DNA of 11,973 nucleotides from RHKK01 sp964596245 (GCA_964596245.1 CAZQSK010000015.1:1-11973); one strand, 5' to 3'; positions 1-5,941 are shown, counted from the first letter of the stretch. Program-made: numbers and translations. The notes: a model not told the origin generated them from the letters alone.

Positions 1-59
1 ATGATGATGCCGACCATGGAGAGTAGTGCCCTCACCGTTGAACGAGCGCGCGCCGACAT
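1..59 (-). CDS. Start of an unidentified minus-strand gene (partial)
   Basis: An ATG on the minus strand at 59-57 opens a frame that stays open to the window edge. It encodes MSARARSTVRALLSMVGII, a basic start followed by a hydrophobic stretch, which would fit the N-terminus of a membrane or exported protein. The support is the context rather than the 19 residues: a perfect extended -10 element (TGG TATAAT) lies just upstream, leaving six bases between the -10 and the ATG. The same geometry occurs before the membrane-protein gene at 9987. The gene would be divergent from dnaB. The product cannot be named from this fragment. Confidence 0.4.
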   Translation of the reverse strand, partial: MSARARSTVRALLSMVGII

Positions 60-65
60 GCGCCT

Positions 66-74
66 ATTATACCA
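66..74 (-). promoter_or_regulatory. Extended -10 promoter, leaderless type
   Basis: The minus strand reads TGGTATAAT from 74 to 66, a full consensus extended -10 (TGn plus TATAAT). I see no good -35 upstream, as expected for an extended -10 promoter. Transcription should begin about six or seven bases downstream, at or next to the ATG at 59, so the mRNA would be leaderless. Confidence 0.55.
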
Positions 75-88
75 GTTTTTTCACCTGT

Positions 89-117
89 TTGACGATGCAT
101 TGGGCATAAGACAAGAT
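89..117 (+). promoter_or_regulatory. Candidate promoter of the dnaB operon
   Basis: TTGACG at 89-94 matches the -35 consensus in five of six positions. It is followed after 17 bases by CAAGAT at 112-117, which keeps only the key A and T positions of a -10. The predicted start of transcription is very close to the dnaB ATG at 126, so this would also be a nearly leaderless mRNA. The -10 is weak, so the assignment is tentative. Confidence 0.3.
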
Positions 118-125
118 GCGGTCAT

Positions 126-1592
126 ATGGCGATGCTTGAGCGCCTGACTCCCCAAAACCTCGAAGCCGAGCAATCGTTTCTCGGTTCCCTGCTTTTGGAT
201 AAGGACGCCATCATCAAAGTCGCGGATTTGCTTGCTCCTGAGGACTTTTACCTGGATAAGCATCGCCGCATTTATGAGGCGATGGTCGAGCTCTATAAGC
301 GCAATGAACCGATCGACTTGCTCTCGCTGGGCAACCGTCTGACAGAAAAGAACGATTTGGAGGCCATCGGAGGCCGCGCCGAGCTGATCGGTCTCACCAA
401 TGCAGTACCAACAGCGAGTCACGTCGTTCACTACGGAGAAATCATCCAAAAGAAAGCTACCCTGCGCCGCATGCTGCAGGCGGCTTCGGATATCACCGCT
501 CTTGGCTACGAACAGGCGGAGGATGTAGAGGCTTTGCTCGACCAGGCAGAATCAAAGCTGTTCAACGTTTCACAAAAGTTCATGAAGCGCGCCTTCACGC
601 CGATTCGCGACGTGTTGAGTGATGCCTTTGAACGCATCGATGAATTACATCGTGAAAAAGGAAAGCTGCGCGGCATCGCGACCGGCTATATCGATTTGGA
701 TAACTTGCTCGGTGGCTTTCAAAAAAGCGACTTAATCGTGCTCGCCGCGCGTCCTTCTTGTGGAAAGACCGCTTTTGCATTGGACATCGCGCGTGGCGCT
801 GCCGCGAAATACAAAGTTCCGGTTGGCATCTTCTCATTGGAAATGTCGAAGGAGCAGTTGGTTGATCGTATGATTTGCGCCGAAGCCAATGTGGACTTGT
901 GGCGCATGCGTACCGGTAAATTGAATGACGGCGGTGAACACAATGAATTCGAACGCATCGGCCATGCGCTTGGTGCTTTGTCCGAAGCGCCGATTTACAT
1001 CGACGACTCCGCCAATGCCAACATCATGGAGATCCGTACCAAAGCGCGCCGTCTCCAGATGGAGCATGGTCTTGGCATGATCGTGATCGACTACTTGCAG
1101 CTGATGGAAGGCCGCACGAAGAGCGCGGAGTCAAACCGCGTGCAGGAAGTCGCCGAAATTACCCGTGGTTTGAAATCGATCGCACGTGAATTGAATGTGC
1201 CCGTGGTTGCGCTTTCACAGCTTGCACGTTCGGTGGAATTACAGAAGCCGGCCATCCCCCGTCTCGCCCACTTGCGTGAATCAGGCTCCATTGAGCAAGA
1301 CGCCGACGTGGTGCTGTTCATCTACCGCAAAGCAGCCGACAAAAACTACCGCCCGGAAGATCTTTCGCCGGAAGAACAAAACATGGCTGAAATCCACATC
1401 GCCAAACACCGTAACGGTCCGACCGGCATGGTCAAACTCTATTTCGATGCCGCACGTGCCAGCTTCAAGAACCTCCAAAAGCACAACATGATGCCAGGAA
1501 GTCCCGTACCACAGACCATTTCCGCACCGGCAGGCGGAGCATTGCCGCCGGGAGTCGCAAGCCCCAACCCTGGAAGTTCCGTGCCATTCTGA
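126..1592 (+). CDS. dnaB: Replicative DNA helicase DnaB
   Basis: This is the hexameric helicase that unwinds DNA at the replication fork on the lagging-strand template. The 488 residues comprise a DnaB N-terminal helical domain (about 8-110), a linker and a RecA-type motor (about 180-455). Visible motifs are Walker A ARPSCGKT (208-215), the catalytic glutamate in FSLEMS (Glu239), Walker B IVIDYLQL (Asp322), the RESGSIEQDAD motif, and the Lys/Arg finger in KHRNG (Lys427, Arg429). The P-loop carries Cys212 where most DnaB proteins have Met or Gly. After the motor comes a tail of about 35 residues rich in Pro, Gly and Ser. No intein is present. No clear ribosome binding site precedes the ATG, and an in-frame ATG two codons later is an alternative start. 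It is the first gene of a plus-strand operon, 17 bases from ebfC. Confidence 0.97.
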   Translation: MAMLERLTPQNLEAEQSFLGSLLLDKDAIIKVADLLAPEDFYLDKHRRIYEAMVELYKRNEPIDLLSLGNRLTEKNDLEAIGGRAELIGLTNAVPTASHVVHYGEIIQKKATLRRMLQAASDITALGYEQAEDVEALLDQAESKLFNVSQKFMKRAFTPIRDVLSDAFERIDELHREKGKLRGIATGYIDLDNLLGGFQKSDLIVLAARPSCGKTAFALDIARGAAAKYKVPVGIFSLEMSKEQLVDRMICAEANVDLWRMRTGKLNDGGEHNEFERIGHALGALSEAPIYIDDSANANIMEIRTKARRLQMEHGLGMIVIDYLQLMEGRTKSAESNRVQEVAEITRGLKSIARELNVPVVALSQLARSVELQKPAIPRLAHLRESGSIEQDADVVLFIYRKAADKNYRPEDLSPEEQNMAEIHIAKHRNGPTGMVKLYFDAARASFKNLQKHNMMPGSPVPQTISAPAGGALPPGVASPNPGSSVPF

Positions 1593-1609
1593 TACTCTAG
1601 CCCAAACCT

Positions 1610-1921
1610 ATGTTCAACAAACTGAAGCAATTCAAAGACATTAAAGACAAGGCCAAGACCATCCAAAATGCATTGGCCCAGGAATCTGCCGAAGGGTCGG
1701 CTGGTTGGGGCAAAGTAAAGGTGAAGATTGATGGCAATCAACAGATCTTGAATGTCTCGATCGACGAAGGCGCCATGGATGATCGCAGTAAGCTCGAGGG
1801 CATGATCAAGGATGCGACCAACGAAGCGATCAAGAAAATCCAGCAGGTCATGTCAACGAAGTTGAAGGATATCGGCGGATTGGATCTCGCCAATGAACTT
1901 GGCGACATGATGAAGAAATAA
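1610..1921 (+). CDS. ebfC: YbaB/EbfC nucleoid-associated protein
   Basis: A 103-residue member of the YbaB/EbfC family: small dimeric DNA-binding proteins thought to act at the nucleoid and, from their constant linkage to recR, in recombination or repair. The layout is typical: an N-terminal helix rich in Lys and Gln (MFNKLKQFKDIKDKAKTIQ), a central sheet (VKVKIDGNQQILNVSID), a helix with the conserved DATNEAIKKIQ segment, and a C-terminal helix containing GGLDL. It lies 17 bases after dnaB and three bases before recR, so it is almost certainly cotranscribed with both. No Shine-Dalgarno sequence is visible. The ybaB-recR pair is conserved widely. The usual upstream partner is dnaX, but here it is dnaB. 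Confidence 0.9.
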   Translation: MFNKLKQFKDIKDKAKTIQNALAQESAEGSAGWGKVKVKIDGNQQILNVSIDEGAMDDRSKLEGMIKDATNEAIKKIQQVMSTKLKDIGGLDLANELGDMMKK

Positions 1922-1924
1922 CGC

Positions 1925-2524
1925 ATGGCGAATTTACCCGAACCGATCCAAAACGCCGCTGCGGCGTTTGACTCACTTCCTGGGGTCGGACCTCGGGCCG
2001 CTTTGCGTTATGCCTATTGGTTGGTAACTCAACCCAAGGAAGTCATCGAACGATTCAGCCGCAGCATCCAAATGCTCGGGCAGAATGTGCGCCATTGCGA
2101 TGCGTGTGGTCAGTGGTCGGATCGTTCACCCTGCGCCATCTGCGCGGATGTGAAGCGTGATGCGAGTTCGATTTGCGTCGTAGCCGTAAGCCCGGACATC
2201 AAGTCGGTGGAAGAGACCGGCGTCTTCAAAGGCACCTATCACGTGCTTGGTGGCACCATTGATCCGATCGAAGGCCGCACGCCGGACACGCTGCGCATTC
2301 CACAGCTTCTCGCGCGCGCACGCATGCCGATCGTTAAGGAAATCATTCTCGCACTTGATACGGATGTGACCGGCGATGTGACATCACTTTATTTAAAGAA
2401 ACAGTTAGCCAATCTCCCCTTGCGAATTACCGGCCTGGCTCGCGGACTCCCCACAGGCGCCGCACTCGAATACGCCGACGCTCACACGCTGGCCGACGCA
2501 CTCCAGAATCGAAAGGAAACATAA
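1925..2524 (+). CDS. recR: Recombination mediator protein RecR
   Basis: RecR works with RecO (and RecF) to load RecA on single-stranded DNA at gaps. The 199 residues show the family order: a helix-hairpin-helix with LPGVGPRAALR (18-28), a four-cysteine zinc finger (Cys58, Cys61, Cys70, Cys73), a Toprim domain (about 82-175) and a C-terminal stretch with LARGLPTGAALEYADAHTLADAL. The length is normal. The Toprim acidic positions have drifted: the usual Glu of the VVE motif is Ala87, and the usual VEGEAT segment reads VTGDVT (148-153). RecR is not known to need a catalytic Toprim site, so function may be intact. It starts three bases after ebfC, without a clear ribosome binding site, and its TAA stop lies inside the terminator stem. 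Confidence 0.96.
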   Translation: MANLPEPIQNAAAAFDSLPGVGPRAALRYAYWLVTQPKEVIERFSRSIQMLGQNVRHCDACGQWSDRSPCAICADVKRDASSICVVAVSPDIKSVEETGVFKGTYHVLGGTIDPIEGRTPDTLRIPQLLARARMPIVKEIILALDTDVTGDVTSLYLKKQLANLPLRITGLARGLPTGAALEYADAHTLADALQNRKET

Positions 2525-2547
2525 AACGGGCCGAAGCCCGTTTTATG
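2520..2547. terminator. Bidirectional terminator between recR and rplU
   Basis: A perfect 12-base-pair inverted repeat (2520-2531 with 2536-2547) has a CGAA loop. The outer part is A/T and the inner part GC-rich, so each strand reads GC stem followed by TTTT. The recR stop codon (2522-2524) lies inside the left arm, and the rplU stop codon (2548-2550) touches the right arm. One element therefore serves both convergent genes. Confidence 0.9.
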
Positions 2548-2850
2548 TTATGCGATCTTGCCGATCTTGATCTTGGTGAAAAACTGACGGTGACCGGTGC
2601 GGCGCGTGTAGCGGCTCTTGGCCTTGTACTTCACGACTTCGATCTTCTGGTCACGACCATGAGCGACGATTTCGGCGCTGACCTTGCCGGAGAGAACCGG
2701 AGTACCCAGCTTCACATCCTCACCTTCGGCGGTCATAAGCACGTCAAACTGGAGGGAGTCCCCCACCTTGGCGTCGAGCTTTTCGACCTTAATGACGTCG
2801 CCCGGCTGGACGAGATACTGCTTGCCACCGGTTTTGATTACAGCAATCAT
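2548..2850 (-). CDS. rplU: 50S ribosomal protein L21
   Basis: L21 binds 23S rRNA in the large ribosomal subunit. The 100 residues are close to the usual 102 or so and match the family throughout: the start MIAVIKTGGKQYLVQPGDV, the central beta structure, and the C-terminal signature YKAKSRYTRRTGHRQ followed by FTKIKIG. It is transcribed alone from its own promoter. In most bacteria rpmA (L27) directly follows rplU; here the gene ends in a terminator and faces recR, so L27 must be encoded elsewhere. There is no Shine-Dalgarno sequence before the ATG, and the predicted leader is only about 15 bases long. Confidence 0.97.
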   Translation of the reverse strand: MIAVIKTGGKQYLVQPGDVIKVEKLDAKVGDSLQFDVLMTAEGEDVKLGTPVLSGKVSAEIVAHGRDQKIEVVKYKAKSRYTRRTGHRQFFTKIKIGKIA

Positions 2851-2871
2851 AGGGTTTTTAGAATGGCCTAG

Positions 2872-2900
2872 AGCTTAGCGAAACCAGAAAAACCTGTCAA
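2872..2900 (-). promoter_or_regulatory. Promoter of rplU
   Basis: On the minus strand a perfect -35 TTGACA (2900-2895) is followed after 17 bases by TAAGCT (2877-2872), which keeps the first T-A and last T of a -10. Transcription would start near 2865, about 15 bases before the ATG. Confidence 0.6.
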
Positions 2901-2917
2901 TAGAGAGCCTATATAAG

Positions 2918-2940
2918 AAAAAACCGCCTTTTGGCGGGTT
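2918..2940 (-). terminator. Terminator after the 3541-2939 gene
   Basis: On the minus strand CCGCC (2937-2933) pairs with GGCGG (2928-2924) around an AAAA loop and is followed by a run of six T. The stop codon of the upstream gene (2941-2939) is directly adjacent to the stem. The element separates that gene from the rplU promoter. Confidence 0.85.
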
Positions 2941-3541
2941 AGTGGTAGTAGCGCTCGATGTAGGCCTTGGCCTGCTCCTCGAGCAGCTTCAGAGCCTCGG
3001 GAACGCTCGTGACGTTGCGGCGGCTGCACAGATCCACGAACTCCTTGCGGAAGCCCTCGAAGGTCTGGCTCGCTCCGGCCGGCAGCATTGCCTCCTTCAT
3101 GCGCTCGATGACGAGCGGATCGGCACTCACCCGCCACCAGAGCACCGATCGGACGATGTCCTCCGGCGGTACACCGACAACGACCGTGGCGCCCACGTCG
3201 ATCGGGGACGCCTGATGCGCGCCCACCATCTCACGGATCAAGACGGTGTACATCTCCTGCAGTCGCTGCTTGAGATCCGACTGAGTGCGCCAGATCTCCG
3301 CCGACGGGATGCTCCGCTTTGTTCCGGCCGCCTTGCGCATGAGCGTCTTGGCAGCCTCCTCGGGCGGAGCAAAGCCGCTGGGCGTCGGCCCACCGAACTT
3401 GGCGCGGCACGTGCGGCAGAACCGCATCTCGACCTCGCGCTTGAGCACATCGCTGTAAGGCTCGCGCAGCTGGGCGTCGACGGTGTCGAGCAGCTCATTG
3501 AGATACGAGCGCAACGTCTCGGAATTGTCTTGGTCGTTCAC
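2939..3541 (-). CDS. Unrecognised protein, paralog 1 of a tandem pair
   Basis: I do not recognise this 200-residue protein. It is clearly homologous to the next gene (4261-3629). Shared features in order: YL plus VD near the N-terminus, an RA-x-F segment, LMxKAAG with KR and PSxE (67-82), LWxRxSxDP (134-142), a TFxxFRxEF motif (160-168) and a C-terminal YH. By hand I count 24 identities over the last 67 residues. It is predicted mostly helical, soluble and charged, with no signal peptide or membrane segment. A CxxC (Cys42, Cys45) is not shared with the paralog, so a common metal site is unlikely. The start is GTG at 3541, chosen because a perfect AAGGAGG lies five bases upstream. It has its own promoter and terminator. 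A hand count of bases 3001-3060 gives 38 G/C of 60, richer than much of the surroundings. Confidence 0.88.
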   Translation of the reverse strand: MNDQDNSETLRSYLNELLDTVDAQLREPYSDVLKREVEMRFCRTCRAKFGGPTPSGFAPPEEAAKTLMRKAAGTKRSIPSAEIWRTQSDLKQRLQEMYTVLIREMVGAHQASPIDVGATVVVGVPPEDIVRSVLWWRVSADPLVIERMKEAMLPAGASQTFEGFRKEFVDLCSRRNVTSVPEALKLLEEQAKAYIERYYH

Positions 3542-3546
3542 CAGAG

Positions 3547-3553
3547 CCTCCTT
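3547..3553 (-). promoter_or_regulatory. Strong Shine-Dalgarno fixing a GTG start
   Basis: The minus strand reads AAGGAGG at 3553-3547, five bases before GTG at 3541. This perfect match decides the start codon and contrasts with the core genes here, which mostly lack any such sequence. Confidence 0.85.
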
Positions 3554-3564
3554 GGTTTTGGCAC

Positions 3565-3585
3565 AAAAAAGCTAGCGGCTTTTTT
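3565..3585. terminator. A/T-rich hairpin between the paralog genes
   Basis: AAAAAAGC (3565-3572) and GCTTTTTT (3578-3585) form an 8-base-pair inverted repeat with a 5-base loop, giving a T run on each strand. On the minus strand it could act as a second terminator for transcripts leaving the 4261-3629 gene. It overlaps the proposed -10 of the next gene's promoter, so a regulatory role is also possible. Confidence 0.45.
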
Positions 3586-3597
3586 CGATTTTGTCAA
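3569..3597 (-). promoter_or_regulatory. Candidate promoter of paralog 1
   Basis: A perfect -35 TTGACA lies on the minus strand at 3597-3592. After 17 bases comes TAGCTT (3574-3569), a weak -10 resembling the TAAGCT before rplU. Transcription would start near 3562, giving a leader of about 20 bases that carries the AAGGAGG site. Confidence 0.5.
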
Positions 3598-3610
3598 TCC
3601 TACGCAATAA

Positions 3611-3630
3611 AAAAAGATCCCATTGGGATC
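3611..3630 (-). terminator. Terminator after the 4261-3629 gene
   Basis: GATCCC (3630-3625 on the minus strand) pairs with GGGATC (3621-3616) across a three-base loop, followed by a run of T. The TGA stop codon at 3631-3629 overlaps the first bases of the stem. Confidence 0.8.
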
Positions 3631-4261
3631 AGTGATAGTGGTCGGCCTTGTAGCGGGCCGGGAAGTTGGCCAGCACGTCCTTGGCGCCCTGGATCGAGGT
3701 CAGGCGACCAATGAGACAGGTCATCAGGAACTCGTTCCTGAAATCGCTGAAGGTCGCCATCTCCTTGAACGGAAGATACGCGTCGACCAGAAGCATAATG
3801 AACTCTGGATCGGAGCTCAGACGCACCCAGAGCGCGGCACGATGCAGCGCGTGCTCGTCGAACGTCTCGGTGGTGCCGTCGGGCAAATGGATCGTGATGC
3901 CGGTCGTCGGCACCAAGACCCGATCCTCCGCAGCCGGATCAGACACCTGCTGCAGCAGAAAGCCGCGATACAGCTCCGCGAGCTTCGCCTTGAACATCGG
4001 GAGTCTGTGACAGAGCTCCGATGAAGGCATGAGCCGTTTCCCGGCCGCCTTGGCCATGAGCTCTCCCGCGAAAATTTCGGAATCCACATCCGTGTTGATG
4101 GTTCCCGCGTTGAAACGGGCGCGCTGCTCACGGGTGAATCCCTTCACGATCAGTTGATGTACCTCGTAGAGATACATCTCGCCCAGGTGCTCGTCGACGC
4201 TTTCGATCACGTCGGCAAGGTACACCTTGAGCATCACTCCTTTCCCGATTTTTGATGACAA
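3629..4261 (-). CDS. Unrecognised protein, paralog 2 of a tandem pair
   Basis: A 210-residue homolog of the downstream gene at 3541, also of unknown function. It shares the VYLADV/VDEHLGEMY N-terminus, RARF, LMAKAAGKR with MPSSE (68-82), KAKLAELY, LWVRLSSDP (144-152), TFSDFRNEF (170-178) and the terminal HYH. It looks soluble and mainly helical. The middle (about 112-135, LVPTTGITIHLPDGT) is probably a short beta segment that differs most from the paralog. The start is TTG at 4261, chosen because GAGGAGGT sits six bases upstream and because this aligns the N-terminus with paralog 1. An in-frame ATG at 4234 is the alternative, but its purine run is too close. Only 24 bases separate it from the DUF192 gene and no terminator lies between, so it is probably the last gene of the 5840-3629 operon. 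Confidence 0.88.
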   Translation of the reverse strand: MSSKIGKGVMLKVYLADVIESVDEHLGEMYLYEVHQLIVKGFTREQRARFNAGTINTDVDSEIFAGELMAKAAGKRLMPSSELCHRLPMFKAKLAELYRGFLLQQVSDPAAEDRVLVPTTGITIHLPDGTTETFDEHALHRAALWVRLSSDPEFIMLLVDAYLPFKEMATFSDFRNEFLMTCLIGRLTSIQGAKDVLANFPARYKADHYH

Positions 4262-4266
4262 CGTGC

Positions 4267-4274
4267 ACCTCCTC
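4267..4274 (-). promoter_or_regulatory. Shine-Dalgarno fixing a TTG start
   Basis: GAGGAGGT on the minus strand (4274-4267) leaves six bases between AGGAGG and the TTG at 4261. A short GCAC/GTGC inverted repeat (4278-4275 with 4268-4265) would place most of the site in a six-base loop, so its accessibility may be modulated. Confidence 0.8.
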
Positions 4275-4285
4275 GTGCGCCGAAA

Positions 4286-4801
4286 CTAGTACAAACTCGA
4301 CGCCGTGTCAATTCCCCCGATCGTGTCTCCGACCTTCAATCCGGCTGCAGCAGCCACGCCCGCATTGATTTCCAAAACGCGATTCGCGGTCGCGCTCGGC
4401 TCATGCGTTTCCGGAATCTCAAATGTGTTTTTTGGGGGCTGCAGAGTTACGATCTCGACAACCTTGTCGCCGCGTATCCAAATAATATCAAGCGGGATGA
4501 GCGTGTCTTTCATCCAAAAAGAGTGAATGCCCTCGTATTCCATTTCAAAAAGCATCCCGTGATCGCGAGGTAATTGAGTACGCCCTCCTAAACCGCGCGT
4601 CGTATCTGGCCCCAGGTACACCACTTCTGCATGAATAGGGGTTCCGTTAAGAGAGAGCGTCCAAATTGGACGCTCGGAAACGGGAACATCTACAGTCGAG
4701 TTGTATGGATGCGTGTCGAACTGCTTCATTCCCCAGATCACCACTCCACACAAAAAAACGAGAATGACGATCGCCACAAACGCGAGATCGGAGCGCTTCA
4801 T
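4286..4801 (-). CDS. Membrane-anchored DUF192 protein
   Basis: A 171-residue protein with one N-terminal membrane segment (about 6-25) and an outward DUF192 domain. Family motifs are clear: RGLGGR (69-74), HGMLFEM (81-87), FWMKDTLIPLDI (95-106), EPSATANRVLEINAG (134-148) and a final KVGDTI. The domain's biochemical role is not established; it is a compact beta fold usually found outside the cytoplasm. The segment before TM1 is short and basic, so it is probably a signal anchor with the domain outside. The ATG begins one base after the stop of the glycosyltransferase gene (minus strand TGATATG), so translation is probably coupled. The context suggests an envelope role, but this is only association. 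Confidence 0.88.
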   Translation of the reverse strand: MKRSDLAFVAIVILVFLCGVVIWGMKQFDTHPYNSTVDVPVSERPIWTLSLNGTPIHAEVVYLGPDTTRGLGGRTQLPRDHGMLFEMEYEGIHSFWMKDTLIPLDIIWIRGDKVVEIVTLQPPKNTFEIPETHEPSATANRVLEINAGVAAAAGLKVGDTIGGIDTASSLY

Positions 4802-4802
4802 A

Positions 4803-5840
4803 TCAGTTGATTGTCCGCTTTCCGGACCAAACCGACAAGCCGATCAAAACAAACATCAACCACACAACTAACAATGCTTTGCCAACGGATTGAAGCGTAA
4901 GCGCAATCAAACCAGTGACGCCGGAGATCGTCCAAATTAACAACACGGCTTGGCGCTGAGTTAAGCCGGCTCGCAACAATTTGAAATGCAGATGCGTATC
5001 ATCACCCTTGAACGGCGAGGTGCCTCGCACCATGCGACCAATCACGACAATGCCGGCGTCCATCAACGGGAGACCGAGCGCCATCAGACCCGTCGCCAAT
5101 TTCGCGCCACCAAGGATGGAAAGAAAACCGAGCGAGAATCCGGCGATCGTTGCGCCCGATTCACCAAGAAACTGCTTCGCGGGATGAAAATTAAAAGGGA
5201 GGAAGCCGAGAAAGGCGCCAGCAACAAAGATAGCCAAAATCGCGACTTGAGGCTGGAAGTAGCTCGGCGTTAACGCGAGCGCTCCGATCAACAATGCCCC
5301 AATGATTGTTTGACCTGTAACCAACCCATCCAATCCATCCATGAATTTTAGCGCGAGCGTCACGGCCAGTAACCAGAAAAATGCCAAACCCTGACCGAAG
5401 ACCCCGAGCTCAATCGGAGCTCCGCCGGCCCAATTCGTAATCTTGCTTACATTTGTCCCCGTCAACACCGCTACAAGACAAGCCGCAACAATAAAACCAA
5501 GTTGCGTGGCGGGATGGAGATTAAAACGATCGTCCAATGCGCCACCGATCATCAGGACAACGATACTAGCAATGAATCCAAACAGCTGTATACGAAAGGC
5601 GGGGTCTATCACCTGTTGCGACCAACTCGAAAAAAACAAGATACCGGCGCATAGCGCAATACCAATACCCAATCCACCCAACAAAGGCGTGACCGTATGG
5701 TGAATCTTCCTCCCGCCGGTTGGATGATCCATAGCGCCCCACGCCCGCGCGATACGTTTTGAGGCCAGAGTGAACGCAAAAGATGCGGCTGCGATCGTAA
5801 GCAAACCGCCGAAAAGCCAAGGAACGATATCAAGCGTCAT
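4803..5840 (-). CDS. WecA/TagO-type polyprenyl-phosphate sugar-1-phosphate transferase
   Basis: A 345-residue polytopic membrane enzyme (about ten segments) of the MraY/WecA/TagO family, which transfers a sugar-1-phosphate, typically N-acetylglucosamine-1-phosphate, from a UDP-sugar to polyprenyl phosphate on the cytoplasmic face. This starts a lipid-linked glycan. Visible motifs are RKIHH with GGLGIG (44-60), the DDR pair (Asp103, Asp104), KFMDGLDGL (165-173), FLPFNFHPAKQFLGESGA (213-230) and HLHF (283-286). WecA/TagO rather than MraY is favoured by the NFHPAK and HxH motifs. Two motifs deviate: GDSG is GESG (Glu227), and HxHH ends in Phe286. The sugar specificity cannot be read from sequence. 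It leads the operon with the DUF192 and paralog 2 genes. A GGAAAG directly before the ATG is a weak ribosome binding site. Confidence 0.92.
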   Translation of the reverse strand: MTLDIVPWLFGGLLTIAAASFAFTLASKRIARAWGAMDHPTGGRKIHHTVTPLLGGLGIGIALCAGILFFSSWSQQVIDPAFRIQLFGFIASIVVLMIGGALDDRFNLHPATQLGFIVAACLVAVLTGTNVSKITNWAGGAPIELGVFGQGLAFFWLLAVTLALKFMDGLDGLVTGQTIIGALLIGALALTPSYFQPQVAILAIFVAGAFLGFLPFNFHPAKQFLGESGATIAGFSLGFLSILGGAKLATGLMALGLPLMDAGIVVIGRMVRGTSPFKGDDTHLHFKLLRAGLTQRQAVLLIWTISGVTGLIALTLQSVGKALLVVWLMFVLIGLSVWSGKRTIN

Positions 5841-5877
5841 CTTTCCGTATGTTAAGCCAAAAATAAATAGTCCGCAA

Positions 5878-5906
5878 TTGACATTCTCATTATATTTTGC
5901 TCACAT
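5878..5906 (+). promoter_or_regulatory. Promoter of the tandem receiver-like gene
   Basis: A perfect -35 TTGACA (5878-5883) is followed after 17 bases by TCACAT (5901-5906), preceded by TGC as in an extended -10. The -10 itself is poor. Transcription would start near 5913, which excludes a TTG start at 5897 and supports ATG at 5930 or 5942. Confidence 0.45.
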
Positions 5907-5917
5907 GGGATGGGCAA
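5889..5917 (-). promoter_or_regulatory. Promoter of the glycosyltransferase operon
   Basis: On the minus strand TATAAT (5894-5889) is a perfect -10, preceded after 17 bases by TTGCCC (5917-5912), a partial -35. Transcription would start near 5882. The element is interleaved with the plus-strand promoter at 5878-5906. Confidence 0.65.
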
Positions 5918-5941
5918 TTCCGCCCGGCAATGGGGGTAACC

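Noticed and set aside
1484..1592. DnaB C-terminal tail ending in Pro-Phe like the SSB tip
   Set aside because: The SSB tip needs acidic residues before Pro-Phe. Here the preceding residues are Ser, Ser and Val, so the likeness is probably chance.
2942..3610. 222-codon plus-strand open frame opposite paralog 1
   Set aside because: It is antisense to a gene with promoter, strong ribosome binding site, terminator and a homolog. Long antisense frames are expected in G/C-biased coding sequence, and the composition is low-complexity (Arg, Leu, His rich).
5897..5941. Longer version of the tandem receiver-like gene starting at TTG 5897
   Set aside because: The TTG lies upstream of the predicted transcription start and overlaps promoter elements. 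The extra residues do not belong to the domain, and ATG 5942 has a GGGGGT at suitable spacing.
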